DNA of 64,000 bases from Vampirovibrio sp. (GTDB lineage: Bacteria > Cyanobacteriota > Vampirovibrionia > Vampirovibrionales > JAJTHC01), in contig JACEUU010000003.1 of NCBI GenBank assembly GCA_024998755.1, positions 496,001-560,000 of the forward strand, in the 5' to 3' direction. How positions within the stretch are numbered: position 1 is the stretch's first letter; every line of letters starts with the position of its first letter. The translations under genes were made by a program, and so were the position numbers. Below, piece after piece: positions 33,594-43,170 of the stretch. The notes beneath the pieces were generated by a model. The model saw nothing but the letters and a program-made list of their open reading frames with translations, did no database searches and was not told the DNA's origin.

Positions 33594-33714
33594 TAACAAT
33601 CGTATCAGTATAAAAGCGGTCAATCACCTTTCCCCAGTTTTGTTGGCGGCACTGTTCTACTAAGTACGTTGTAATTTCTTCAGTAGAAGCCACTGCAGTA
33701 GTCATCTTCATCAT
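33583..33714 (-). pseudogene. NTF2/SnoaL-like fragment truncated by a MITE-like element
   Basis: 43 residues: MMKMTTAVASTEEITTYLVE then QCRQQNWGKVIDRFYTDTI, which resembles the first helices of SnoaL/NTF2-like proteins (normally 110-140 residues). AAGGGA lies 8-10 nt upstream of the ATG ATG start. The frame enters the type C element at 33593 and stops a few codons later; no continuation is found on the other side of the element. Confidence 0.55.
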
Positions 33715-33809
33715 ATCATTTCCCTTATTACGACATAGGGACAGATAGGCAACAAACCCTATTAAAAGAGAGTATACAGGATGACGAGCTATTTGCAAAG
33801 CCCTTAATC

Positions 33810-34892
33810 TTACAGTCCCAAGAATGAGGCGATGGCTTGGCGGTCTGGAGGTAATGAAACTCTATTAGACCCCTTCATCCCCACTTCAATGGCGTTATCA
33901 GGGTCTTTCAACCCATTCCCCGTTAAAATGCACACCACGGTAGCATTGGGTTTCAGCTTGCCTTCAGCAGCTGCTTTAAATAAGCCCGCCACGCTAGCCG
34001 CACTAGCCGGCTCGCAAAACACTCCTTCATGCCGAGCCAAACAATGGTAAGCACTCAAAATTTCGTTATCGGTAACAGAATCTATCTGCCCACCGCTGGC
34101 GGTTTTGGCGGTAATCGCCCCATCCCAACTAGCTGGTTTCCCAATACGAATAGCCGTAGCCACCGTTTCAGGATTTTCAACCGGGTGCCCTAACACCAAC
34201 GGAGCAGCCCCTGCAGCTTGATATCCAAACATCTGCGGTAGGCTTTCAATTTTACCTAAGACCTTGTATTGCTCAAACCCACGCCAATAAGCGGTAATGT
34301 TACCGGCATTGCCAACAGGAATAAAAAATTGATCGGGGGCTTTGCCCAAATCATCGCAAATTTCCCATGCACCAGATTTTTGCCCTTCGATGCGGTAGGG
34401 GTTAATGGAATTAACCACCGCTAGCTTGGGGGTCATTTCACCCAGTTCCCGAACAATCGAAAGAGCTTGGTCAAAATTGCCCGAAATTTCCACAATGGTT
34501 GCCCCGTACATCAACGCTTGAGAAAGTTTCCCCAAGGCAATTTTCCCTTCAGGAATAATCACCAGGGCCTTTAGTCCAGCCCTTGTGGCATACGCCGCAC
34601 ACGCAGCAGATGTATTTCCTGTGCTAGCACAAATCACATATTCCGCCCCATCCGCCTTGGCTTGAGAAACGGCGTAAGTCATGCCTCTATCTTTAAAACT
34701 ACCGGTGGGGTTTAAGCCTTCATATTTTAGGTAAACCTTTAAGCCTTCTACTCGCAAGCACTTGGCTAAACGCTGTGCTGGAATCAAAGGCGTACTGCCT
34801 TCGTGTAAGCTAACAACAGGATAATCATCAGCCAAGTTGTATAAGCTTCTATAGCGGTCTAAAATACCAACAGACATCATCATCATCATCAT
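33810..34892 (-). CDS. thrC: Threonine synthase
   Basis: A 360-residue PLP enzyme converting O-phosphohomoserine to threonine. The PLP Lys lies in PTGSFKDRGM near residue 60, ASTGNTSAACA near 85 holds the substrate phosphate, and the PLP phosphate loop is PVGNAGNITAYW near 187. Length matches the short bacterial class. Six ATG codons in a row (34892-34875) open the frame; a TTG nine bases further up is also in frame. The only purine-rich site is GAAAGA about 11 nt before that TTG. It lies 66 nt after hom on the same strand. Confidence 0.95.
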   Translation of the reverse strand: MMMMMMSVGILDRYRSLYNLADDYPVVSLHEGSTPLIPAQRLAKCLRVEGLKVYLKYEGLNPTGSFKDRGMTYAVSQAKADGAEYVICASTGNTSAACAAYATRAGLKALVIIPEGKIALGKLSQALMYGATIVEISGNFDQALSIVRELGEMTPKLAVVNSINPYRIEGQKSGAWEICDDLGKAPDQFFIPVGNAGNITAYWRGFEQYKVLGKIESLPQMFGYQAAGAAPLVLGHPVENPETVATAIRIGKPASWDGAITAKTASGGQIDSVTDNEILSAYHCLARHEGVFCEPASAASVAGLFKAAAEGKLKPNATVVCILTGNGLKDPDNAIEVGMKGSNRVSLPPDRQAIASFLGL

Positions 34893-34958
34893 AACGTTCA
34901 ATCTTTCGTTTCAATACAAGGTAAACGGGTGGATGCAATTCATCCCCTGCAATTCGGG

Positions 34959-36290
34959 TTACAATACTCTTAATACACACCCAATAGATTTAGTAACCGT
35001 AAGGGCTACAATGTTTTTAAGGGCTTGTTGCACGTTTTTTTCTTGAGCCAAGTGGGTTACTAACATTAAACTAGCGGTTTCAGGTTCTTGCCCTGGTAAT
35101 TGCAAAAAGCTTTCTAAACTGACGCCTTCATCGCCAAACGCTTTGCCTAGTTCCGCCAAAACGCCCGCCTCATCTTTGGTATTTAACCGAATGTAATACC
35201 GGTTGGTGGTTTCAGAAATGGGCAACGGCGTTACTTTTTCTGCTGCTAAAAACACTTCCATACCAGCACAAGCCGTTAGGTTGTTGGATTGAATATCTTT
35301 TACCAACGCCAACACATCCGCACAAACGGCACTGGCAGTGGGCATTTCGCCTGCCCCTTTACCGTAAAACATGGTGTCGCCCACGGCATCGCCTTTTACC
35401 CAAATAGCATTGTATTCATTATATACATTAGCTAAGGGATGCGTGTTTTTCAGTAGCATGGGGTGCACCCGTAATTCGGGACATTGGCGTTCTTCGTTCC
35501 AACGGGCTAGCCCAATTAGCCGAATGGTATAGCCAAAGCGTTTGGCGTAATCAATATCGGCAGGTGTAATGGCAGTAATACCTTCTACAAAAATTTCAGC
35601 CACATCAATTTGACGCTGAAACGCAATTTTAGCCAAAATGGCTAGCTTGTAGGCGGCATCGTGCCCGTCTACATCGCTAGAAGGGTCTGCTTCAGCAAAG
35701 CCAAGAGCTTGAGCTTTGGTTAGTGCCGTTTGAAAATCCCACCCATCTTCCATCATGCGGGTTAAAATATAGTTGGTGGTACCATTCAGAATACCCGCTA
35801 TTTCAGTAATTTTATTGGCCGCCAAACACATTTTCAGGGGCATTAAAATGGGTATTCCCCCAGCCACGGAAGCTTCAAACAATAAGGCAACACCATTGGC
35901 TTTAGCCAGTGCGAATAATTCTGCTCCGTGGGTGGCGATGAGGGCTTTGTTCGCCGTTACAACGTGCTTTTTATTATTTAGGGCGGTTGAAATCCATTGC
36001 CGAGCTAGTTCAATGCCCCCTACTAATTCAACAACAATTTGTACGTTTGGGTTATTAACCACTGCCATGGCATCAGTCGTTAGCAACGCTGACACATCGA
36101 TATCAGATAAACTACGAGCTTTATCTATTGATTTAACGGCTATTTGCACCACATCAACTAAGGGATTCCGACTTAATAACTTAACCGTTCCTGAACCAAC
36201 TGTTCCCAAGCCAATGATACCAATCCGAACAGGGGGTAAAACAGTCGATTTTTCTGAAGATGTTGTCTGAAGAGAAAGGGTGTTTAACAT
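34959..36290 (-). CDS. hom: Homoserine dehydrogenase with ACT domain
   Basis: A 443-residue enzyme reducing aspartate semialdehyde to homoserine. The NAD(P)-binding loop is IGLGTVGSGTV near residue 27, the family block GILNGTTNYIL near 170, the catalytic region GFAEADPSSDVDGHDAAYK near 200, and a C-terminal ACT domain at about 360-440 (DEAGVLAELGKAFGDEGVS) suggests threonine feedback. It is the monofunctional form without aspartokinase. The start ATG has only GGATA about 11 nt upstream. With thrC it supplies threonine to IlvA. Confidence 0.96.
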   Translation of the reverse strand: MLNTLSLQTTSSEKSTVLPPVRIGIIGLGTVGSGTVKLLSRNPLVDVVQIAVKSIDKARSLSDIDVSALLTTDAMAVVNNPNVQIVVELVGGIELARQWISTALNNKKHVVTANKALIATHGAELFALAKANGVALLFEASVAGGIPILMPLKMCLAANKITEIAGILNGTTNYILTRMMEDGWDFQTALTKAQALGFAEADPSSDVDGHDAAYKLAILAKIAFQRQIDVAEIFVEGITAITPADIDYAKRFGYTIRLIGLARWNEERQCPELRVHPMLLKNTHPLANVYNEYNAIWVKGDAVGDTMFYGKGAGEMPTASAVCADVLALVKDIQSNNLTACAGMEVFLAAEKVTPLPISETTNRYYIRLNTKDEAGVLAELGKAFGDEGVSLESFLQLPGQEPETASLMLVTHLAQEKNVQQALKNIVALTVTKSIGCVLRVL

Positions 36291-36382
36291 GGTGAAAGGG
36301 TATCCAACGTATAAATAAAAAACAAGTGAAAGAGTATGTTATATTAAAGCAAAAAATTAAGGTAAAAAAAAGAGACCCTTTA

Positions 36383-37129
36383 TTACAAAGGTACTTCCGT
36401 TAAAACAATAGGCTGAATTTTAGGTAAGCCTGAACCCGTTGGCAAGTGGTTTAACAATGCCTCTAAAGCATCTAAACACCCTTGTAATGTAGCTCCTGTT
36501 GTTAGAATGTCATCCATTAATAAAATCAATTCCGGCGGATTTTCTTTAAATTTTTGTAACAGCCTAGGGTTTTTGGTAACACAAAAAGCACCACGCCGTT
36601 GTTGTTGCCTAGCCTGCTTAGACCGAGCCATTTTTTGATCAGCTAATAGCAGATGTGAATCTTCCTGCCAAGCTAACAGGTTCGGTTCATATTGCCAGCC
36701 TTGCTGGGCGGCTAAGCGTTGCACAATACGTCCCCACGGGTAAGGCTTATTGGGCTTGGCGGGCGGGTGGGTTAGTAAAATGCTTTTAGCGGGTACTGGG
36801 GTTTGATCATTCTGAGCGATATAAGCAAGTGTTATAAAGGCTAACAAGGAAACAAATAACCCTGTTTCCGCATAAGCTTTTAAGAACTTATAACGATACC
36901 ATTTTTTTCTGATTTTTTGAGACCAAGGAACTGCTACAAAAACGGGCACTTGTGTTTTTTTTGCAGAAACGAGCGAACCTATTGCTAATTTATGTTCAGC
37001 AACATTGGATTGATACCGTTTTATACAAACCGAACACAACCCTGAAAACCCTTTATTTTTATGGCATTCAAGGCATTTGCTTTGTTTAAGTTTCCAAGAT
37101 ACCCATAAAAGAAACAACAAGAAGTACAA
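36383..37129 (-). CDS. ComF-family amidophosphoribosyltransferase-like protein
   Basis: A 248-residue ComF-like protein, a family tied to natural transformation and to recombination-associated DNA processing. A four-Cys zinc ribbon lies at about residues 19-36 (CLECHKNKGFSGLCSVC) and the PRPP-binding loop is LILLMDDILTTGATLQG near 210. The region between carries the usual RYKFLKAY helix. The family's R-x-T-x-Q-x-x-L block is degenerate here (MARSKQARQQQRRGAF). A hydrophobic N-terminus (MYFLLFLLWVSW) is unusual and could anchor it. The start is TTG, supported by AAAGAGG 9 nt upstream. Confidence 0.85.
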   Translation of the reverse strand: MYFLLFLLWVSWKLKQSKCLECHKNKGFSGLCSVCIKRYQSNVAEHKLAIGSLVSAKKTQVPVFVAVPWSQKIRKKWYRYKFLKAYAETGLFVSLLAFITLAYIAQNDQTPVPAKSILLTHPPAKPNKPYPWGRIVQRLAAQQGWQYEPNLLAWQEDSHLLLADQKMARSKQARQQQRRGAFCVTKNPRLLQKFKENPPELILLMDDILTTGATLQGCLDALEALLNHLPTGSGLPKIQPIVLTEVPL

Positions 37130-37483
37130 AACAATTGCCTCTTTAATTAATATGTTTAAAAACGAGCATTTGTGTTTGTTCTACCACAAATAGTGGAAAT
37201 CTATCCAAGGCAACAGAAAGTCCGCAGAAATATCGAGAAAAAACTTATGAATTGTGAAGAAATATAACAAAATTGATTTGAATCTCATCTATACTCAGAA
37301 ATAACCGATGCTTAGACCATAGCATAATAAGCTGAGCGATTCATATCATTTTAATATATATCACAACAATTAGAACAAAAGTAATAGCTTATACCAACTA
37401 AGCATTAATTTAAAACTTAAAGTATGCATCCAATCTAGCATTCCAATTTTAAAAAACAAGCCCACTAAAGGATTTTTACGACG
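37130..37483. other. 354-bp divergent intergenic region without recognisable features
   Basis: AT-rich sequence between the ComF-like and sensor kinase genes. No convincing small gene, repeat, hairpin or consensus promoter pair was found. Confidence 0.5.
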
Positions 37484-38752
37484 ATGATCCCCTTTCAAGC
37501 AGAATCAAACAAGCCAGAAATCAAAGGGTCTAAGGCCTTATACCCTAAGGCTACTCATGTGATTGAAACGCTTTTATCCTCTTCGGGCAATGAGCCGACT
37601 GAAACCATTAATTACGCTACAAATGCTTCTGTTGAGGCAGATACCAAAACAACCAAACACGCCTTCAATCTTCTAGAACACGAAATTAAAAATCCACTAG
37701 CGGCAATTCAAACCAATCAAGAACTATTACTAAACCAACTAGAATTTTTAGATCAAGAAGACAGACAAAATCATATTCTACAAGCACCTGATTATAAAGG
37801 GACGCACAAGCTTTGCCAAACACTCGGTATTGCTATTAACATTACACAATATTCATTACAAAGCCTTACCCACATTGGTGAAGTATTTAAAAAAGTGCGC
37901 GAAGCCACAGGGCTACTTCGCGGAGCGGAAGCACAAGCTTCTCAGCAAAAACAGGCAGACAATCCTTCTGTAGAACAAGCATTTAATTTATTAGAATACG
38001 GTCTTAAAGATCCTTTAATGGCGATTCAAAGTAATCAAGAATTATTATTAGAGCAGTTAAATTTATTGGCTCAAGAAGCTTTGGAAGGAAGATTGGTAAC
38101 CACGGCGGATTATCAAGGGAAAGTACCACTAAGTAAACTGCTGACCACCACCGTAGAAATGTCAAAATATTCTTTAAAAAGTTTGCATCATATTGGCGAA
38201 GTATTTACCAACGTAAGACAACTAACAGGCTTATTTCGCAAGCAGGATGTGGACAATCCTAATACCCCCATTAAGCCAACCTATAAAATGGTTCGGTTAA
38301 AAAGGTTAGTATTACAAGCATTGGAACAATGTCATAACCAATACCCCTCTATCCAAACAAAAATTGACTGCACCCTCAACGAAAAAATTAGCGTGATGGG
38401 TAAGGAAAGCCTGCTTAAACAAGCATTCCTTAATATTATTCAAAATGGCTACGAGGCTTTGGCAGAATTTCGACCTACTAGCCCTTGCTTAACCGTTAGG
38501 TTGCATGAAGTGCTGAAACCCTTTAAGGCTGTTACCATAGAAATTCATAATAATGGACCTGTTATACCACCCGAAATTATGACCAAAATATTTGAACCTT
38601 ACGTTTCAACAAAAATAAAAAAAGCATCCGAAGGAAATCAAGGATTAGGCTTGGCAGTAACCAAGCAAGCCATTGAAGCACATAAAGGTAAGCTGGTTTG
38701 CAAGTCAAACCAACTGGAAGGAACCACATTTTTTGTGTTATTAAAATTGTAA
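37484..38752 (+). CDS. Soluble sensor histidine kinase with duplicated DHp region
   Basis: A 422-residue kinase without membrane segments. Residues about 60-150 hold an H-box, LLEHEIKNPLAAIQ, and a two-helix DHp; residues 160-260 repeat the same unit almost exactly in plan (AFNLLEYGLKDPLMAIQSNQ, then SLKSLHHIGEVF) but with His replaced by Tyr/Gly. A HATPase_c domain follows at about 285-420: N box QAFLNIIQNGYEAL, a G1 box with Asn in place of the usual Asp (EIHNNGPVIPPEI), F box KIFEPYVSTK and G2 NQGLGLAV. No sensory domain is evident, so input is probably cytosolic or via a partner. AAAGGA is 12 nt upstream. It pairs with the response regulator at 38974. Confidence 0.87.
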   Translation: MIPFQAESNKPEIKGSKALYPKATHVIETLLSSSGNEPTETINYATNASVEADTKTTKHAFNLLEHEIKNPLAAIQTNQELLLNQLEFLDQEDRQNHILQAPDYKGTHKLCQTLGIAINITQYSLQSLTHIGEVFKKVREATGLLRGAEAQASQQKQADNPSVEQAFNLLEYGLKDPLMAIQSNQELLLEQLNLLAQEALEGRLVTTADYQGKVPLSKLLTTTVEMSKYSLKSLHHIGEVFTNVRQLTGLFRKQDVDNPNTPIKPTYKMVRLKRLVLQALEQCHNQYPSIQTKIDCTLNEKISVMGKESLLKQAFLNIIQNGYEALAEFRPTSPCLTVRLHEVLKPFKAVTIEIHNNGPVIPPEIMTKIFEPYVSTKIKKASEGNQGLGLAVTKQAIEAHKGKLVCKSNQLEGTTFFVLLKL

Positions 38753-38973
38753 AGCAACAAACGCTGTTTTAAATTAAAGGAGTTTATTGCCTATATTTTC
38801 GCTCTTTATTATACGCCACCATTTAACTTTGAGCATTAGAAACATACTAGATAAATAATTTGACTAATAGTATTTAGTGGCTTGAGTTAAATAAGGTTGC
38901 TATTTGCTATTTTTATGTTGTTAAATTACTTACAAAGTGTAGCATTACTAACCCACTGGAGTGTATATATTTT

Positions 38974-39381
38974 ATGAGCCTCGTTCAACATAGTATTTTG
39001 TTTGTAGAAGACAGTGCAGACGTATTACAATCTTTAAAGTTGTTTTGTGCCATTAAGTTACCCCATGTACGGGCTGAATTTGAAACTTGCCCAAGGGCGG
39101 CACTCATGAAGTTAGCCGGCACCCAATATAGCTTAGTGGTTTCTGATGAAGATTTAGGTGGTACCATGCCGGGGCATATTTTGCTAAATAACTTAAAGCA
39201 ACTTTCCCCAAATACGCAACGCATGATGCTTACAGCCTTTTCAAACTTAGATGAAATGAAAAGCGTTGCCAAGTTAAACGGCATTGCGTATGTACTAGGT
39301 AAGCCCTTTAAACAGGAAGAATTACTGAGTATTATTGAACATTCATTGCAAACTTACGAATTAAAAGCCACCAGTAACTAA
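38974..39381 (+). CDS. Single-domain response regulator
   Basis: A 135-residue CheY-like receiver with no output domain. The acidic pair is in FVEDSADV near residue 11, the phospho-acceptor Asp in LVVSDEDLGG near 57, the switch Thr in MMLTAFS near 89, and the conserved Lys in LGKPFKQEEL near 110. Probably phosphorylated by the upstream kinase, from which it is separated by 221 nt. GGAG lies 13 nt before the ATG. A strong terminator follows. Confidence 0.92.
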   Translation: MSLVQHSILFVEDSADVLQSLKLFCAIKLPHVRAEFETCPRAALMKLAGTQYSLVVSDEDLGGTMPGHILLNNLKQLSPNTQRMMLTAFSNLDEMKSVAKLNGIAYVLGKPFKQEELLSIIEHSLQTYELKATSN

Positions 39382-39431
39382 ACTTTCAAATAGAACAATC
39401 AAGGCAGATGTCTATTTTTTCAAAGTGCTTT

Positions 39432-39478
39432 CACGCCCCCAAAGAAGGTTTTCACCTTGTTTTTTGGGGGCGTTTTTT
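39432..39478 (+). terminator. Rho-independent terminator after the response regulator
   Basis: ACGCCCCCAAA (39433-39443) pairs with TTTGGGGGCGT (39463-39473), with an inner AAGGT/ACCTT stem, followed by TTTTTT. Confidence 0.93.
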
Positions 39479-39621
39479 ACCTATTACTTTCATCAACCTA
39501 CAAACTCCTTGAGAATACTTTACGTTTTAGCCACAATAGATTTTAGTTGATGCGGAAGCCTTTACTTGCCGTATTTCCGCTTTTTCTCTCAACGCTGCTA
39601 GACAGAGGAGTTTAAAATTTC

Positions 39622-42357
39622 ATGATGCTGCTGCCCACCATCCAAAACATCCATTCCACCGCCTGTATTGATACTCAGCTACTTGAAAACACCATTCTGC
39701 CCACCGTTTTCAAACCGGGCAGATACCTTGGCATTGAACAAGGGGCATTTCGCAAAGATTTTGAAACCGCTAAAGCCACCATGGCACTATGCTTTCCGGA
39801 TGTTTACGAAATTGGGGCTTCCAGCTACGCCATTAAGCTACTTTACAGCGTGGTAAATAATCATCAGGATTATTTGTGTGATAGAGTTTACGCACCCGCC
39901 CAAGATATGCGAGATACCCTAAAAGCCCACAATATGCCCCTCTACGGCGTGGAAAGTAAACGCCCCGTAACCGCCTTTGATTGCGTGGCGATTTCCTTAC
40001 AATATGAACTGAATTACACCACGGTTTTAGGCTTGCTAGAATCCGCCCAAATTCCGCTACGAAGCGAAAATCGTCAAAACAGAGAAGACCTACCCTTGGT
40101 TCTTGGCGGAGGGCCAGGGTGTTCAAACCCCATGCCCTTAGCCCCCTTCTTTGATGGCTTCATGGTTGGCGATGGGGAAGACTTATTGATTGAAGTGATG
40201 GATTTAATGGTTCAAGCCAAAGCTGAAGGGTGGAACAGGCATCAAAAGTTGGAACAACTGGCTAAAATCAGTGGCATCTATGTGCCAAACTACAACACCC
40301 ACGCCTATAAACGAGTGGTTGAAATAGCCGAACGTCAAATTGACATTGCCCCACTGATACCAGCCGTTGAAGCCATTCACGACCGAATTACCGTTGAGGC
40401 ACGACGTGGGTGCGATAGAATGTGTCGGTTTTGCCACCCCGCATTTATTAACTTGCCTGCTAGGGAAAACAATGTAGAAAAAATTAAAGAAAAAGCCCTC
40501 AAGCAATTAGCGGAAACAGGCTATGAAGAATGTTCGCTGCTTTCGCTTTCCATTGCGGATTATTCCGAATTCAAGCACCTTGTAACGGATGTAGCTGGGG
40601 CGTTAAATAACGAAAACGTCAGCCTGTCGCTTTCCAGCCAACGAGCCGACCGCTTCAGCATAGAAGTAGCAGAAGCGGTGCAAACCGTTCGTAAAAGCAC
40701 GCTAACCTTTGCTCCTGAAGCAGGGACGAACAGGTTGCGAGACGTGATTAACAAAAACTTATCAGATGCGGAAATTATTAAGGCGGTAACCACAGCGTTT
40801 CGGGCAGGCTGGAACAAGGTTAAACTATACTATATGATTGGTTTACCCACTGAAACATATGAAGATTTAGACGGTATTGTCAACATGGTGCAAACCTTAC
40901 GTACCACTTGCCAGCTTATTCAACGCACCGAAGATATTTCCAAACGCAAGCTGTTGGAATTGAACATTACGTTTTCTAACTTTGTGCCAAAACCGCACAC
41001 GCCCTTCCAGTGGCACGCTCAAGAAACGGTCGAAATGCTGTATGAAAAAATGCGGTATTTGAAAGAGAAGTTTCGGTTCATGAAGGGCGTAAAAGCCAGC
41101 TTCACCACCCCAACCATTTCTAAGCTGGAAGCCGTTATTTCCAAAGGTGGCGTTGAATTAGCTGATGCCTTGGAACTTGCTTATAACAAAGGAGCGTATT
41201 TAGACGCTTGGGAAGAAAGCCAACCCTTCAAAAAGTGGTTTGAAGCCTTGGAAGAACTAGGCATAGACCCTGAAGCTTATACCCGCGATAGGCTTATTCA
41301 CCCAGACGAACCATTACCTTGGGATGCCATTAAAATGGGGTTAGACAAAGAATGGCTTCGATCCGAATGGGAGCGGTCTATTAAAGGAGCGAGTACCAAG
41401 CCTTGTTTTGATGAATGTAGCGTTTGCGGTGTTTGTGGCGAATTTAACGTATGGCCTTCGTTTACTTCAGGTAGTGCGGGTGCGGCTTTATTAGAAACCG
41501 AAGTAGAAAAACCTAAAATCGCTAAAAGTGAAAAACAGATGGAACAAGATTTACCCCCCATCCATAAGATTCAATTTACCATGGGCAAGGCCGGTCATTT
41601 GCGTTTTGTTTCCCACTTGGATTGGATGCGGATGATTCAACGAGCCTTACGCCGAGCGAATTTACCACTGGCGTATACCCAAGGCTTTAACCCGAAACCC
41701 AGAATTGGACTAAGCCCCGCCCTACCCTTATTTGTTGAAGGCTTAAATGAGCTAGTGGAAGTGGATTTTTGTAAAGTTGTTGATGTTCAAGAAACAATGG
41801 TTCAACTGAACCAGTTTTTACCTGTAGAAGCCCAAATAACCAAGGCGGAAGCCGTACCCATTGAACGAAAATCAATTGATGCCCTCCTCCATTTTATGCA
41901 CTATCAAGCAAGTGGTACTTGCATGAACCCACATCAAGAGAGTATGATAAGAGAAAGAATTCAAACGGTATTACAAGAACCCCATTGGTTAGTGCCTATT
42001 ACCAGTGCCAAACGCGGTACGGTTAGTAACTTAGACTTAAAACCTTGGGTTTCTGGCATAACGATTGACGTTGTTGCTAAACAACAAGCCTTCACACTCA
42101 GTTTCACCATTGAACGAGCCAATCCGCTTGTTTCTGGTGGTACTACTTGGGTAAAGCCACAATGGCTTTTAGACTTCCTGTTAGGAACTACCACTCAAGA
42201 AGAACATGAATCACTTGTTGAAGAGCCAGTTTCATCAATACCACTTTCTTTGCAGGGTATCCAGCCAGTTTCTTGGCTTGTTAAACGAACCGGTTTAACA
42301 ATGAAAATGGAAAACCCAACCAAAGTGGCAACACCGTGTTTACAGCCTGTTACTTAG
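39622..42357 (+). CDS. B12-binding-type radical SAM protein fused to DUF2344 domain
   Basis: A 911-residue fusion of the TIGR03960-type radical SAM family and the TIGR03936 (DUF2344) family, which in many bacteria are adjacent genes next to RNase E/G. An N-terminal B12-binding-like fold (about 30-230) precedes the radical SAM [4Fe-4S] motif ARRGCDRMCRFCHP (C-x3-C-x2-C near residue 270). A Cys-rich CFDECSVCGVCGEF lies near 600, and the DUF2344 part starts near 650 (IQFTMGKAGHLRFVSHLDWM). Substrate unknown; association with rne suggests RNA modification or processing. GAGGAG about 11 nt upstream and a double ATG mark the start. Confidence 0.92.
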   Translation: MMLLPTIQNIHSTACIDTQLLENTILPTVFKPGRYLGIEQGAFRKDFETAKATMALCFPDVYEIGASSYAIKLLYSVVNNHQDYLCDRVYAPAQDMRDTLKAHNMPLYGVESKRPVTAFDCVAISLQYELNYTTVLGLLESAQIPLRSENRQNREDLPLVLGGGPGCSNPMPLAPFFDGFMVGDGEDLLIEVMDLMVQAKAEGWNRHQKLEQLAKISGIYVPNYNTHAYKRVVEIAERQIDIAPLIPAVEAIHDRITVEARRGCDRMCRFCHPAFINLPARENNVEKIKEKALKQLAETGYEECSLLSLSIADYSEFKHLVTDVAGALNNENVSLSLSSQRADRFSIEVAEAVQTVRKSTLTFAPEAGTNRLRDVINKNLSDAEIIKAVTTAFRAGWNKVKLYYMIGLPTETYEDLDGIVNMVQTLRTTCQLIQRTEDISKRKLLELNITFSNFVPKPHTPFQWHAQETVEMLYEKMRYLKEKFRFMKGVKASFTTPTISKLEAVISKGGVELADALELAYNKGAYLDAWEESQPFKKWFEALEELGIDPEAYTRDRLIHPDEPLPWDAIKMGLDKEWLRSEWERSIKGASTKPCFDECSVCGVCGEFNVWPSFTSGSAGAALLETEVEKPKIAKSEKQMEQDLPPIHKIQFTMGKAGHLRFVSHLDWMRMIQRALRRANLPLAYTQGFNPKPRIGLSPALPLFVEGLNELVEVDFCKVVDVQETMVQLNQFLPVEAQITKAEAVPIERKSIDALLHFMHYQASGTCMNPHQESMIRERIQTVLQEPHWLVPITSAKRGTVSNLDLKPWVSGITIDVVAKQQAFTLSFTIERANPLVSGGTTWVKPQWLLDFLLGTTTQEEHESLVEEPVSSIPLSLQGIQPVSWLVKRTGLTMKMENPTKVATPCLQPVT

Positions 42358-43170
42358 TTTGATTTTTTTTACCCCTCCAATAGTTTTTTATTAAAAAAGC
42401 GTATTTTCAAGAAATAGACTAGCATTTTCTGCTAACCCATTTTGACCAAAATGCCTTTTCCCCCTAAGTTAGGAACCCCCCTTATTATTGCCACAGGTAA
42501 ACCTTGTGGTAATAATCTAAAAAACGAAAAGCCATGCAATTGTTTTTAGGGAAGCCTCAACTGCCTAAGGGCTACAACTTTATACCCCCAGTTTTCCCGT
42601 TTCATTGATTGAAACACCTTGTTCTAAAAAATATGTTTTAGAACGCAACACAATTTTTAGTCATAGAAAGTATCATTACCCACACCAATCAACCAACATC
42701 CTTGTATTTAAATAACAAGTAAATAAGCGGTTCGTGCTAATTATTTGAAGTAAATCAACCAATCTTAAACTTTAAACTAGCCTAGCGTTTTATTTTCATC
42801 AGTATTTTTTTCCTATTTATTTATTTGTGATTGTTGTGCAGTGCCTATTGTGTGGTTTCGACGATTTTAAAGCAGTTAGTAGCCTTTCCAATCGCTACAG
42901 TTAGTTACCAGAAGGAAGCGTTAAGCCCTTGCAATTGTTCGTTTCAAACACTCAGCCCCCCTTCAACTTAACAGCTTACCTGTTAAGCTTTTTTGGCGTG
43001 TTGGCTCAGCAATTTGCTTTTCTACGAATTTCAAATGTGCAACCCCACTTAACACTGTCTTTACCACGGCTACCTGTTTTTCGGTTAACCGGTCTATTGT
43101 TTTCGTCGTTTACCCTCCATCGGCTTTTCTGCACCAGCAATCGCTCGGTTTTAGAAAGTCTTTTCCTACC
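42358..43170 (+). promoter_or_regulatory. 813-nt non-coding leader upstream of rne
   Basis: No convincing gene. Two hairpins are visible: TTATTGCCACAGG paired with CTTGTGGTAATAA (about 42493-42522), and TTCTAAAA...TTTTAGAA (about 42623-42645). A long 5' leader before an RNase E-type gene fits the known autoregulation of rne mRNA in enterobacteria, but here that is inference. An open frame at 42929-43291 overlaps the rne start, has poor composition and was not accepted. Confidence 0.5.

Noticed and set aside
36383-37129. Reading the ComF-like protein as a transmembrane fusion
   Set aside because: The central hydrophobic stretch aligns with the normal ComF helix after RYKFLKAY; only the N-terminal hydrophobic residues are unusual.
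38787-38858. Possible TTG-initiated 23-residue peptide upstream of the response regulator
   Set aside because: AAAGGAG is present, but the TTG is close to it, composition is unremarkable and no terminator or conservation can be cited.
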